This document shows positions 1-8,938 of a stretch of DNA of 64,000 nucleotides, piece after piece. The DNA is from Leptospiraceae bacterium (GTDB lineage: Bacteria; Spirochaetota; Leptospiria; Leptospirales; Leptospiraceae), in contig JADJFV010000007.1 of NCBI GenBank assembly GCA_016708435.1, forward strand, positions 124,001 to 188,000. The letters are read 5' to 3'. Each line of letters begins with the position of its first letter. The stretch's first letter is position 1. The position numbers and the translations under genes are program-made. Below the pieces are notes generated by a model. That model was not told where the DNA came from and made no database searches. It saw only the letters and a list, made by a program, of their open reading frames with translations.

Positions 1-1117
1 AGCCTTGCATTATAATCCCAAAAATTGGTAGTATGTCGTATAACGTATTCATGGCTTAGTTTATCGGATATATTTTTTGCATATTTAAAAATGAAAATGT
101 CTCTGCCTTCCCTGTTCGGTGCATACGTATCTGGAATACTTTGCAACCATCCATTAAAATTTTCATAAGTCCAATGCTGTCTGTGATATTGAAAAGAAAA
201 TCCTTTTAGGTTTCCTTCTCCTTCTAATTTAGAAAACAGGTAATAGCTTTTATGATTATCTTTAATTGGAAATTTTTGTAAATATCCAAAAGCATCTTTT
301 CTACCTGATGCATCATAATTACTATATTCACTTCCGTTTGTCTGGTAAGAATTATAACTTAAAACATAAGAAAACATTTTTCCAGTATTTCCAGTTATGA
401 AATCATAAATTCTTGTTCCATAATTTCCAACGCGAGTTCGCATATTTAAAGAGCCCTTTAAATCGAAACCTGAATAAGTATTCAAACTAATAACACCGTT
501 AGTCGCATTAGACCCATAGAGTGCTGATCCGGGTCCTCGAATTACCTCGATAGATTTTACAATATTAAGCGGAGTCAATTCCCAGGTAAGTGCAGAGCCA
601 TAAAAAAGTTCATTGTGCTGCACTCCGTCTACTAACATCAAAAGATGATTATTATTCCAACCTTCAAAAAGTCCTCTGGAGCTAACAGTCTTTCTTTCAT
701 TTACACGGGAAGGTGAAAAGCCAGGGAGTTGGTATAAAATATCATTTAAAGAATTTCGTCCAAAGTCTCTAATTTGTTTATCTGAAATAGTAGATACAAT
801 ATTGGGTGCTTCTCTAATTCTTTGTTTTTTCTTAGTTGCTATAAAAACAATTTCTTCTTCTAATTTAAAAAGATCTCTTCGTTTGCTTTTTCCTGTTTGC
901 TTTCTTCAGAAGAATTAGGATTGGATTTATTTTCCTTTTTACTTTCTATCTCCTGAATCTTTTGATTTATTTTTTTTTGCTCTTCCTCTAATTGATAAAT
1001 TTGCTTTTTGAGGTTTCCATCTTTTTCTTTTAATTCTTTTACATCTTCTTCCTGACTAAATATTTTGAAGTTCAATAAAATGATTAGGATGACAAATTTC
1101 AAGATTTGAGTTTTCAT
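1..1117 (-). CDS. TonB-dependent outer-membrane receptor, 3' end cut by window edge, split by a -1 frameshift
   Basis: Two reading frames together give one receptor. From ATG at 1117 the first frame has a signal peptide (MKTQILKFVILIILLNF..) and a Lys/Glu-rich coiled coil, then stops at 860-862. The -1 frame carries on directly with a TonB plug: EEIVFIATKKKQ, then SLNDILYQLPGF, LMLVDGVQHNELFYG and SIEVIRGPGSALYGSNATNG, then beta-barrel sequence that stays open to base 1. The receptor frame has no signal peptide or good start of its own, so the frames belong together. Such receptors import scarce ligands across the outer membrane using TonB energy; the ligand is unknown. The alternative ATG at 1156 gives a poorer signal peptide. 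Either a sequence error, a broken gene or a programmed frameshift explains the break. Confidence 0.85.
863..869 (-). other. Canonical -1 slippery heptamer T TTA AAT just before a stop codon
   Basis: On the minus strand, in the frame of the signal-peptide ORF, the codons TTT TTA AAT TAG contain the heptamer T TTA AAT (X XXY YYZ) directly before the stop at 860-862. A -1 slip there leads exactly into the TonB plug frame. The same short T5A3 run could also be a sequencing or replication indel site. Confidence 0.4.
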
Positions 1118-1311
1118 AAACGTATTAAAGCAAATACCAGAATAATGACAATTCATAATAAATTGCTAATAGCTAAATTAGACTCTTTGCAATCCTTCAA
1201 CCCTTCTAGACTTTTAATCCTTCATGTCCTTTTCAAGTCTTTGTTCAAAGGTTAGACAAGCTTCCATCCGCTCTCATCCGACAGCCAATCTATAAAAGTC
1301 GGCGATAATCT

Positions 1312-3021
1312 TTAATCTTTCTTCTCGTAAATATCATCCACTTTCATATTCAGCTTAAACAATGCTTTCTCTGCAATAATAAGCTTCCAGATTACAGTTC
1401 TAAGTAAGCTAAACAAGAATCCGGGGCTAATATGGACTATCTTCATTAGAATATCTTTGTCGATTCGAACAACCTTTGCCTTCTCCGAAACGGTAATCAT
1501 TGTCTGAGACCTGGGAGAGTCACTTACGATAGAAGTTTCTCCAAAGAAATCCCCTTTTTCGTATGTCGTAATCTTCATATTCTTTTTGTGATATTTTTTA
1601 ATAACAGCCACAGTTCCTTCGTAAATAAAATACATAGACCCATCACCCTTATCGCCTTCGGAATAAATCTTATCCCCCCGAAGCATGATACGATTGTGAA
1701 GATTATGAACATAATTAAAAACATTGATATTGTCAACCCGACTCTCATTCAGTCGAGTAGCTAATGCTGGATCAAGCTCTGGAAGTGCTTTGATGATTTT
1801 ATCAATGGAAGACTCTGCGCGTATCAAACGGGCAATGGTAGCTTTTAAAATAGAGAACATAAGACCGGGACTTTCTTTTGTCTTTTGAATGAATTTCTCT
1901 TTACTGAATAACAGCAATTTGCCGCTTTCGGATTTAACTTGAATGCTTGCCGTTCTAGGCTGGCTGGATATAAGAGAAAGTTCACCGAAGAAATCACCCG
2001 ATTTTAGAACGTTGACTTCTTCGATTGATTCACCACGATTTTTCATCACAGCAAATGAACCCTCTAAAATAAAATACATTGTCTCGTTAGAAGCATCTCC
2101 TTCTTTGATAATGTAATCGCCTTTTTTATATATCTTTAAATCTGTAGAAGCAGAAGGTCCGTCCTTCATGATTTTTGATTTTAAATTAAACGTTGCTTTC
2201 TCGGTATTGATTAACTTCCAAATTGTATTCTTAAGATTATTGAACAAAAACTCAGGATGCAAATTTACAATCTTAAGAAATGCTACTTTATCAATCTGAA
2301 CCAATTTAACATCATCCGATTTTGTAATAGCAGACAATGTATAAGGAGTATCACTAATAAATGATGTCTCTCCAAAAAAGTGTCCTAGTTCGAGCGTTGC
2401 TACTTCCACATTCTTACCATGATGCTCTTTTAAAAGAGAAATCGTTCCGCGTAGAATAAAATACATGTGTGGATTAGCATCCTTAGTCTCTGTAAAGATT
2501 TTTAAATTCTTTCCCAAATTTAAAATGGGCAGAGAGTGAATATAATTGAGTGCTTTTATATTTACAAGTTTAACGTGGTTTTGATTTAATTTTACAATTA
2601 AATCTGGTTTCATATTTGGAATTGCTTTAATTGTGTTTTCAAAATTTACATCGGCACGGAGAAAACGAGCAATAGCTGCTTTCAAAATAGAAAACATTAA
2701 GACGGGATTTGAAACTGTTTGTTGAATAAATTTTTTCTTACTAAATAATAATAATTTGGCAGTATCTGAATCGACCGTTACCGTTGCAGTTCTGGGTTGA
2801 TTAGAAATAAGGGCAATCTCTCCAAAAAAATCTCCTGCTTTCAATTGGTTTATTAGAACAGGCGTATCTCCTTGTCTTTTATACACTGCACAAGAACCAT
2901 TTAAAACGAAATACATTGTTTCGTTAGAAGCAGCTCCTTCCGAGATTAATTCATCGCCCTTTTTATAATCGTGGACATCTGTATCCTGAAGAAATTCGTT
3001 TGTGAAAAGTTTGTTTAACAT
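1312..3021 (-). CDS. Protein of four tandem cyclic-nucleotide-binding (CNB) domains
   Basis: The 569-aa protein holds four CNB domains, at about residues 15-120, 150-260, 295-400 and 440-545. Each carries the phosphate-binding-cassette signature: GDFFGEIALISNQPRTA, GHFFGETSFISDTPYT, GDFFGELSLISSQPRTA and GDFFGETSIVSDSPRS. The Arg that contacts the cyclic phosphate is kept in domains 1, 3 and 4 and replaced by Tyr (PYT) in domain 2. Domains 1 and 3 resemble each other most, as do 2 and 4, so a two-domain unit was duplicated. There is no effector domain, signal peptide or membrane segment. It is probably a cytoplasmic cyclic-nucleotide sensor acting through a partner. A class III cyclase lies 25 kb away at 27351-28862. 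It is divergent from the MCP-like gene. Confidence 0.9.
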   Translation of the reverse strand: MLNKLFTNEFLQDTDVHDYKKGDELISEGAASNETMYFVLNGSCAVYKRQGDTPVLINQLKAGDFFGEIALISNQPRTATVTVDSDTAKLLLFSKKKFIQQTVSNPVLMFSILKAAIARFLRADVNFENTIKAIPNMKPDLIVKLNQNHVKLVNIKALNYIHSLPILNLGKNLKIFTETKDANPHMYFILRGTISLLKEHHGKNVEVATLELGHFFGETSFISDTPYTLSAITKSDDVKLVQIDKVAFLKIVNLHPEFLFNNLKNTIWKLINTEKATFNLKSKIMKDGPSASTDLKIYKKGDYIIKEGDASNETMYFILEGSFAVMKNRGESIEEVNVLKSGDFFGELSLISSQPRTASIQVKSESGKLLLFSKEKFIQKTKESPGLMFSILKATIARLIRAESSIDKIIKALPELDPALATRLNESRVDNINVFNYVHNLHNRIMLRGDKIYSEGDKGDGSMYFIYEGTVAVIKKYHKKNMKITTYEKGDFFGETSIVSDSPRSQTMITVSEKAKVVRIDKDILMKIVHISPGFLFSLLRTVIWKLIIAEKALFKLNMKVDDIYEKKD

Positions 3022-3195
3022 CTTACCCTTGAATTATTGTTAAACTAGAATAATGTATGTCAAAATCAATCAATAAATTATAAAGTGTCTAGTAAAAATC
3101 TTTAAACCTAAAGCTAGGTAATTTGCTGATAATCCTTGACATTTGTGCTTAAATAGAAATCATCTACGAAAGCATTCGGAATTGGAGATATTTGA

Positions 3196-4707
3196 TTGAA
3201 TAAATTATTTCGGCAGTTTGAACTTAGAACTTTTTTTGAATCTAGCTTTAGTAAATTAAAAAATCGGGACTTAGCAATCCAACTTGCAGGATTTCAGAAA
3301 AAATTCAATCACATTCCCCTATTCCAATCCTTTCTACAATTCTTCACAAGCTTCACATTAATTCTCAGACTAGTAAGCCGTTCTTCCTCCATTGTAAACC
3401 AGAATATGAAGCAGATTGTAGATCAGACTCATAACATGAATCATGACTTAATCACCATTCGAAATGTAATGGACGAATACCTAGAAAAGATAAACCAATT
3501 TTCAGAAGAAATGCAAAATGTAACAAGCGAAGTCAAAGAAATTCATTTACAGACTCGAACTATGGCAGATAAAAATAACAGCGTTCTAGAGTCTTCGAAT
3601 GATATCCAAAGCAAAATACAAAGTGGCGCAAAGACAATGGAAGCAGGTGTTTACTTGATTGCAGAATTGGTTGAACAAAACAAAGAATTAAATACTACCA
3701 TTCGTGACCTTTGGGCAAAGTATGGATTTTTAGTAGCGCATTCCAAAGACTTAATCAAAATTGCTGAAAGCACAAGGATGCTTGCGCTTAACGCAGAAAT
3801 TGAATCTGCACATGCAGGAGAAGTTGGAAAAGGGTTTGCAGTTGTTGCACAGGAAATGGGGAAACTTGCCAAAAGAAATTCTGACATATCACGCGAAATC
3901 GCAAGTGGAATCCTCGAAATGCAAGAACAGGCAAAGCTAACAGAAATAAATGTTACCTCTTCTGTAATGCTAGCTGAAAATTCGGAACAAGAAATTCAAG
4001 CAGCGCATAAGACTTATGTAAATGTTAGCAATTCAATCACCAATGTTTTAAAAGATTCAAATGACTTCCTTACTTCTTTTTCTAATTTAGAACTCAGCAT
4101 GAAATTGATTACTGAGAATTTTAATAGCGCAAACTCTCTATTATCCGAATCAAACAAAAAAGTAGTCGATGTGTCTAAAGCCTTAGACTCTCAAATTTCA
4201 ACCGTAAAAGAAATTGATGCGAGGACATTATCCACATTTACCGCAAGTAGAATTCTTAACTCTCTGATTTCTCAATTTACCATTCCGGGGTTTAAAGATG
4301 TTAGCCCCAAAGTAAAGACTGTAGAAAAGCTAATTGAATCTATTTTAAGTATTCGTGGAATTTTAATCACAGCACTCTTCGATGACCCGAGAGGAATTAC
4401 AGAACAATTTAAGTCAGAGAAAAATCAAATAGATTCTGAAATCATTACCGAAATTCAAAACCTTCAATCTTTAGTTTCAACCCAATCCGATAAATTGAAA
4501 GCAGAAGAGTTTAATACTTGGTGGAAAGAATATCAAACCCAAAGTGATCTATGTTTATCTAAAGTAATTTCCAACGACCAAAGCGTTGCCAAAGAAATCT
4601 ATTCTTCTCTCAAAGATAAAATCAGCCCTGCTCTCACTACTCTACTCAGTCTTATCGTGCAAGAAATCATTGACTTAAACGACAAATCATTTATTAAAAA
4701 AAATTAA
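3196..4707 (+). CDS. Soluble methyl-accepting-chemotaxis-like signalling protein
   Basis: The 503-aa protein contains the MCP signalling hairpin near residues 190-230: IAESTRMLALNAEIESAHAG, then EVGKGFAVVAQEMGKLAKRN. This is close to the CheA/CheW-binding tip consensus, although Asn/Thr positions of the classic tip are changed (ESTRMLALNAE). Long heptad coiled coil flanks it. The C-terminal third, about 365-500, looks like a helical bundle and may be a sensor. No convincing transmembrane helix or HAMP is seen, so it is probably cytoplasmic. The start chosen is TTG at 3196, with GGAG about 10 nt upstream; no ATG fits better. It may feed chemotaxis or another Che-like pathway. Confidence 0.8.
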   Translation: MNKLFRQFELRTFFESSFSKLKNRDLAIQLAGFQKKFNHIPLFQSFLQFFTSFTLILRLVSRSSSIVNQNMKQIVDQTHNMNHDLITIRNVMDEYLEKINQFSEEMQNVTSEVKEIHLQTRTMADKNNSVLESSNDIQSKIQSGAKTMEAGVYLIAELVEQNKELNTTIRDLWAKYGFLVAHSKDLIKIAESTRMLALNAEIESAHAGEVGKGFAVVAQEMGKLAKRNSDISREIASGILEMQEQAKLTEINVTSSVMLAENSEQEIQAAHKTYVNVSNSITNVLKDSNDFLTSFSNLELSMKLITENFNSANSLLSESNKKVVDVSKALDSQISTVKEIDARTLSTFTASRILNSLISQFTIPGFKDVSPKVKTVEKLIESILSIRGILITALFDDPRGITEQFKSEKNQIDSEIITEIQNLQSLVSTQSDKLKAEEFNTWWKEYQTQSDLCLSKVISNDQSVAKEIYSSLKDKISPALTTLLSLIVQEIIDLNDKSFIKKN

Positions 4708-4772
4708 AACTAAAAAGATTAGAGTCAATAAAAAAAGTATTGCTCATTCCGTTGAAAGTTTAGAATAGGATA

Positions 4773-5234
4773 ATGTTATTAACTCGGCTCTGCAAAGAAT
4801 TCAATGAGCATGAATTGAAGTATGCAATTGCAGGAGGATTTGCAGTGGCGCTTCATGGGGCTGTTCGAGGAACGATAGATGTGGATTTAGTTTTAGATTT
4901 AGGTGAGAAGAATTTGAATCTATGCGAGGATATTTTAAAATCACTTGGGTTCGTGAGTAAAATTCCAGTCGATGCAGATATGATTTTAAAAAACCGTGAC
5001 ATGTTTATTCAAGAAAAAAATTTAATTGCATGGTCATTTTACAATCCAAACAACCCAAGCGAAATCATAGATATTCTCATTCACAAAGACTTAGCTGATA
5101 TGAGTTCTACTATCATGAGACACGCAGATATTGAACTAAGCGTAATCGCAAAGCAAGACTTAATCGACATGAAAAGAGAGAGCGGAAGACCACAAGATAT
5201 AGAAGATATAAAAGCTTTGGAGAGTTTAGATTGA
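4773..5234 (+). CDS. Nucleotidyltransferase-fold protein (AbiEii/MNT-like)
   Basis: A 153-aa protein with the nucleotidyltransferase signature near the N-terminus, IAGGFAVALHGAVRGTIDVD (GG/S...D-x-D core), followed by the DIL segment that usually supplies the third acidic residue (EIIDILIHKDL). This matches the small stand-alone nucleotidyltransferases found in type IV toxin-antitoxin and MNT/HEPN modules. It ends RPQDIEDIKALE, a tail common in this family. The stop codon overlaps the start of a 58-aa gene (5231), so translation is probably coupled. A toxin role is an inference; housekeeping transfer of nucleotides to a partner is also possible. Confidence 0.8.
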   Translation: MLLTRLCKEFNEHELKYAIAGGFAVALHGAVRGTIDVDLVLDLGEKNLNLCEDILKSLGFVSKIPVDADMILKNRDMFIQEKNLIAWSFYNPNNPSEIIDILIHKDLADMSSTIMRHADIELSVIAKQDLIDMKRESGRPQDIEDIKALESLD

Positions 5235-5407
5235 GACCTGTTCAGTATTTCTCAAAGGAATACCTTCTTATTTGTAAAAACTTTTCCACAGAGCAAATCG
5301 TAGACTTTGTAGAGGATTTTCGTGTCCTGTTCGGAGAAGAGGCTAACAAGAAGAAACTCCTAGAGCAGGAAAAGGCATTCTTAGCACTGCAGAAAGTTCT
5401 ATTGTAG
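5231..5407 (+). CDS. Small 58-aa partner protein translationally coupled to the nucleotidyltransferase
   Basis: An open frame starts at TTG 5231, overlapping the upstream TGA (TTGA), and ends at TAG 5405-5407. It encodes MRPVQYFSKEYLLICKNFST.. followed by EQIVDFVEDFRVLFGE and a basic/acidic helix ending LALQKVLL. The opening (RPVxYxSxEYLxxCKxxSxEQIxxFxEDFR) is the pattern I know from small proteins encoded beside AbiEii-like nucleotidyltransferases. It has no ATG and is short, so gene finders may miss it. It is probably the partner, possibly the antidote, of the preceding protein. Confidence 0.7.
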   Translation: MRPVQYFSKEYLLICKNFSTEQIVDFVEDFRVLFGEEANKKKLLEQEKAFLALQKVLL

Positions 5408-5415
5408 GAAATGCC

Positions 5416-6843
5416 TTACACTGTATTCTCTCTGTCTTTACTGTCAACTATCACTGCAACGGCTGCATCGCCTGTAACGTTTACGACGGTGCGGAACATA
5501 TCGAGTATCCGCTCCACTGCAAAGATAAGTGCGATTCCCTCAGTAGCAATTCCGATTGCATTCAACACAATGACTAGCATTACAATGCCTGCACCCGGAA
5601 CACCCGCTGTTCCAATTGATGCAAGAGTTGCGGTTAATATGATATTTAACTGCTGTTGCATGGTTAAGTCATAGCCAAATACTTGTGCAATAAATACGGC
5701 GGAAACAGATTGATAGAGTCCAGTTCCATCCATATTAATCGTTGCACCAATTGGTAATACGAAACTAGAAACTTCTTTTGAAATACCCAAACTCTTTTCA
5801 CAATGCTCCATTGTAACTGGAAGTGTAGCCGCACTTGAACTAGTAGAAAAAGCAACCATCTGAATTGGAATCACAGCTTTCAAATAATGAGATGGTTTTA
5901 CTTTTGTAAAAATGAAAATCAAAGAAGGGTAAATGAAAAATAGCATCAGCATTAAACCAACAATTACCGTTAAAGAATAAGACCCGAGTGCGATAAATAA
6001 ATCAAGTGCATCAGAAAGATTATTTCCACCAAATTCAACGAGCAGCGAAGAGATAAGCGCAAACACACCCATAGGCGCGTAGAGCATTATAATATCTATA
6101 ACCTTTAGAATGATTTCATTCAGAGAATCGACAAAGTTCTTAAAGGCCAATACATCTTTGTCGGGAAGCATAATCATCGCAACACCAAAGATAATCGCGA
6201 TAAATATGACTTGTAGCATTTTAGAATTATCCCCTGCTGCTTTGAACATATTATCAGGAATGAAATCGAGTAAGAACTGTAGAGGTGGACGATCATTTAC
6301 TTTTTTTGCGTCTTCCGTTTTTGCCTCTGCTTCTTTGGCAAATTTTGCTCTGAGTTCTTGTTTTTTAACCTCAGAGAAGGAATTTCCCGGGTTTACAATA
6401 TTTACTAAAAGCAAACCAAAACTAATAGCTATCACCGTAGTAGACATATAGAGGATAATCGTTCGTATGCTTAAACGAGAAAGTCTCGACATATCACTCA
6501 GACTAGAAATTCCTTTCACTAAAGAAACAAACACTAATGGAATTGCAATTGCCTTTAATAGACTTATAAAAACTGAGCCATAAGCTTTTACATACATGGC
6601 AGTGAATTCTACTAGTCGATAATGGATGGCAATGGAGCCAAAAATAACTCCGAGGAGCATACTGATTAAAATCTCTGTTTGAAGATTTAGTTTAATCTTT
6701 ACGACAGACTTTACAATGAAAAATACGAGAGGTATGGCAATTGCTTTTAACGTATTCAGAAAAAAAGAACCGAATAGAGCTGCACCTAAAATATTTCCAA
6801 TTAGGATGCCGATTAAAATTTTAGTTTGAAGAGTTAGTTTCAT
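5416..6843 (-). CDS. Dicarboxylate/glutamate:cation symporter (SDF/DAACS family)
   Basis: The 475-aa polytopic membrane protein has the family hallmarks: a Ser-rich re-entrant loop (MVAFSTSSSAATLPVTM), the TM7 motif in GATINMDGTGLYQSV, and the second hairpin (ASIGTAGVPGAGIVML). It imports dicarboxylates or acidic amino acids with Na+ or H+. It is about 55 residues longer than usual because the first helices occur twice: LTLQTKILIGILIGNILGA..LLKAIAIPLVF-like sequence at residues 3-45 is repeated as LNLQTEILISMLLGVIFGS..LLKAIAIPLVFVSL at 52-108. No clear Shine-Dalgarno precedes the ATG. The gene converges on the small gene ending at 5407. Confidence 0.93.
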   Translation of the reverse strand: MKLTLQTKILIGILIGNILGAALFGSFFLNTLKAIAIPLVFFIVKSVVKIKLNLQTEILISMLLGVIFGSIAIHYRLVEFTAMYVKAYGSVFISLLKAIAIPLVFVSLVKGISSLSDMSRLSRLSIRTIILYMSTTVIAISFGLLLVNIVNPGNSFSEVKKQELRAKFAKEAEAKTEDAKKVNDRPPLQFLLDFIPDNMFKAAGDNSKMLQVIFIAIIFGVAMIMLPDKDVLAFKNFVDSLNEIILKVIDIIMLYAPMGVFALISSLLVEFGGNNLSDALDLFIALGSYSLTVIVGLMLMLFFIYPSLIFIFTKVKPSHYLKAVIPIQMVAFSTSSSAATLPVTMEHCEKSLGISKEVSSFVLPIGATINMDGTGLYQSVSAVFIAQVFGYDLTMQQQLNIILTATLASIGTAGVPGAGIVMLVIVLNAIGIATEGIALIFAVERILDMFRTVVNVTGDAAVAVIVDSKDRENTV

Positions 6844-6962
6844 GTATAATTGAATTTAGGGTTAGGAGAGGATTTTTGCAATACCCTAACCTCACGTAAC
6901 ATATATTTATCGAGTTAGCTATGAGGCAAGTATTTTTAAAAAAGGAAGGGCTTTTAGAATTC

Positions 6963-7649
6963 TCAGGCTAGGCTTTCAAAGTATTTTACAACTTCGATAT
7001 GTCCACTCTTAGCCGCGAGCATAAGGGAATCGAACTCAATTTGATTTTTCACCTTTGAGTCAGCTTTGTTTTCACAAAGACATTTTACTACTTCCAAATG
7101 TCCAAAAGAAGAAGCTCGCATGAGAGCGGTAAGCCCTAGATTGTTTTGGATATTTACATCGGCTTTGTTTTTTAAGAGATACTTCACCACATCTAAACTT
7201 CCATTCGAAGAGGCAAACATGAGTGCCGTCCAGCCCTTCTTATCCTTTGCGTTAATGTCTGCCTTTTTTTGCAAAAGATATTTTACAACATCCAGATGTC
7301 CTTTGTAAGAAGCAAGCATCAGAACAGAGCAGCCATCTTTGTTTTTCGCATTTGGGTCTGCCTTATTTTCGACTAGATATTTTACAATTTCTAAATGACC
7401 TTTGTTTGCAGCAAGCATAAGCGCTGTGAATCCATGCTGATCTCTAAGGTCAATCTCTGCCGAATTGCCAATTAAATACTGTAAGATTGCCAGATGCCCA
7501 AACGTGGCAACTCGCATAAGTGGTGTCGAGCCTTCTTTATTCTGAACATTTACGTCAGCCTGTTTTTTTTCTAAAAGAGACCTTACTCTTGGTAAGTCAC
7601 CACTTCCCGCGGCATTTAATAGGTCTTCTTCTAATGGTTTGTCAAACAT
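6963..7649 (-). CDS. Ankyrin-repeat protein
   Basis: The 228-aa protein is almost wholly ankyrin repeats: six or more units of about 33 residues, each with the G(x)TALMxAxxxGHLEVVKYLLxxKADxNxxxxx pattern (TPLMRVATFGHLAIL, TALMLAANKGHLEIV, SVLMLASYKGHLDVV, TALMFASSNGSLDVV, TALMRASSFGHLEVV). There is no signal peptide, so it is probably a cytoplasmic protein-binding scaffold. GAGGAAATAA precedes the ATG. The last, C-terminal repeat is degenerate (DSLMLAAKSGHIEVV). It lies 98 bp downstream of the FecR-like lipoprotein gene and could be the last gene of that operon, or have its own promoter. Confidence 0.92.
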   Translation of the reverse strand: MFDKPLEEDLLNAAGSGDLPRVRSLLEKKQADVNVQNKEGSTPLMRVATFGHLAILQYLIGNSAEIDLRDQHGFTALMLAANKGHLEIVKYLVENKADPNAKNKDGCSVLMLASYKGHLDVVKYLLQKKADINAKDKKGWTALMFASSNGSLDVVKYLLKNKADVNIQNNLGLTALMRASSFGHLEVVKCLCENKADSKVKNQIEFDSLMLAAKSGHIEVVKYFESLA

Positions 7650-7747
7650 TTATTTCCTCATTCTTAAAGAACGCATTTATATTTCATTCCTTAAAAATGT
7701 AAAGAAAAAAAGAAAGTGGATTTTTCTTATTAATTAAACTCTAGAAC

Positions 7748-8902
7748 TTAGAATTCGATTCCTTTAAAGTCTTTTTCCGGGATAAGAATTTCTCCTTCCG
7801 GAGTCACTACAATAAAATCATCCCCTTTTTGCAAGATAACTCCCCTTATCCTTCTTCCATCCTTTGTTACAAGTGTTTCTGCTGATTTTCCTAAAATGGT
7901 TTCAATTCTTTCTAGATATTTAGCATTATGCTCTGCAAGATGATCTTGAATTGCCTTTTGAATTCCAACCTTATTTCCATCTCGAATCAATTTTTCATCA
8001 ATTCCATTTAACTCACTGAATTCAAAATCAAGAATCGTTTTCCTGTCATTAGCCGCTTGCCTTAGAATAGCTTTCAACTCCTGACTCATAACCGTGGAAA
8101 TTGCTTCAGGCTTTACATTCTTTTGATTTAAGCTGTTTTGAAAATTATCAACTATAACTCTATAATTTTGGTCCAAGTTTGCAACGCCTTTATTTGTCTC
8201 CAAATTATTTACCAATTCGCTCATCTTTGCCTTACTCAAGACATTGCTTACATCGCTTTGCTTTATAGAAATCTGTTCGCCTGCTATTAAAATTCTCTCT
8301 TCTTGCAATGGGATTATGATTTGATTTAAAATATCTTTTTCTGTTAAAATTTTTCTGTCGAGTAATGAATCAACACTTGGAACTCTTACTCTAGCAGATA
8401 CCTCTCCTTTTGTGACTTGTAAAAGAGAATTACCATTATCCGCCACTGTAATTTGAAACTGAGTTCCTCTTACTCCAACGGATAGAACAGGAGTTACAAC
8501 CTGAAACATATCCCTATTTTTCATTTTCTTCAGATTAATAAGCAAGGAGCCAACATCTAACCTGGCAGTATGACTAGTCATTCCGCCTATCGTATTGGCA
8601 TTCATTTGAAAGCTTGCTTTCCCTTTGATACGTATAACACTGTTTAACTCACCAACAAAGATCTGGAGATCTAAGAATGAGTTTTCATTCACAGTTATTT
8701 TGCTGGTTAAATCAATTGTTTCATTTGAATTGATTTTTTTACCGTTGCTGAAAGAATTTCCCACATTTATAATCACAAGAGCTGGAATTTTTAATTCAGA
8801 AGGGAATGAAATGTTTTCGTCTTTATTCGATTCAAAGTATTTACATCCCGAAAGAAATAAAAAAAATAAAAGTGCAGAATAATTTTTCAAAGTATAATTC
8901 AT
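7748..8902 (-). CDS. FecR-domain lipoprotein
   Basis: A 384-aa lipoprotein: signal peptide ending LFLSGC, so lipidation at Cys20. Residues about 70-170 form a FecR domain (SVIRIKGKASFQMN, DVGSLLINLKK, FQVVTPVLSVGVRGTQF, VTKGEVSARV), the beta fold found in periplasmic FecR and in many lipoproteins of this lineage. A helical middle section follows, and then a C-terminal small beta segment (VTKDGRRIRGVILQKGDDFI..EGEILI) resembling the end of the next gene's product. There is no anti-sigma N-terminus or membrane helix, so it is an envelope protein rather than a FecI regulator. AAAAGGATTCC precedes the ATG. It is last or next to last in the five-lipoprotein operon starting at 11737. Confidence 0.85.
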   Translation of the reverse strand: MNYTLKNYSALLFFLFLSGCKYFESNKDENISFPSELKIPALVIINVGNSFSNGKKINSNETIDLTSKITVNENSFLDLQIFVGELNSVIRIKGKASFQMNANTIGGMTSHTARLDVGSLLINLKKMKNRDMFQVVTPVLSVGVRGTQFQITVADNGNSLLQVTKGEVSARVRVPSVDSLLDRKILTEKDILNQIIIPLQEERILIAGEQISIKQSDVSNVLSKAKMSELVNNLETNKGVANLDQNYRVIVDNFQNSLNQKNVKPEAISTVMSQELKAILRQAANDRKTILDFEFSELNGIDEKLIRDGNKVGIQKAIQDHLAEHNAKYLERIETILGKSAETLVTKDGRRIRGVILQKGDDFIVVTPEGEILIPEKDFKGIEF

Positions 8903-8938
8903 GGAATCCTTTTCCTGTAAGATTAATTTGTCTTCTGT

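Noticed and set aside
3136..3164. Promoter with TTGACA before the MCP-like gene
   Set aside because: The -35 fits but no acceptable -10 lies at 16-18 bp.
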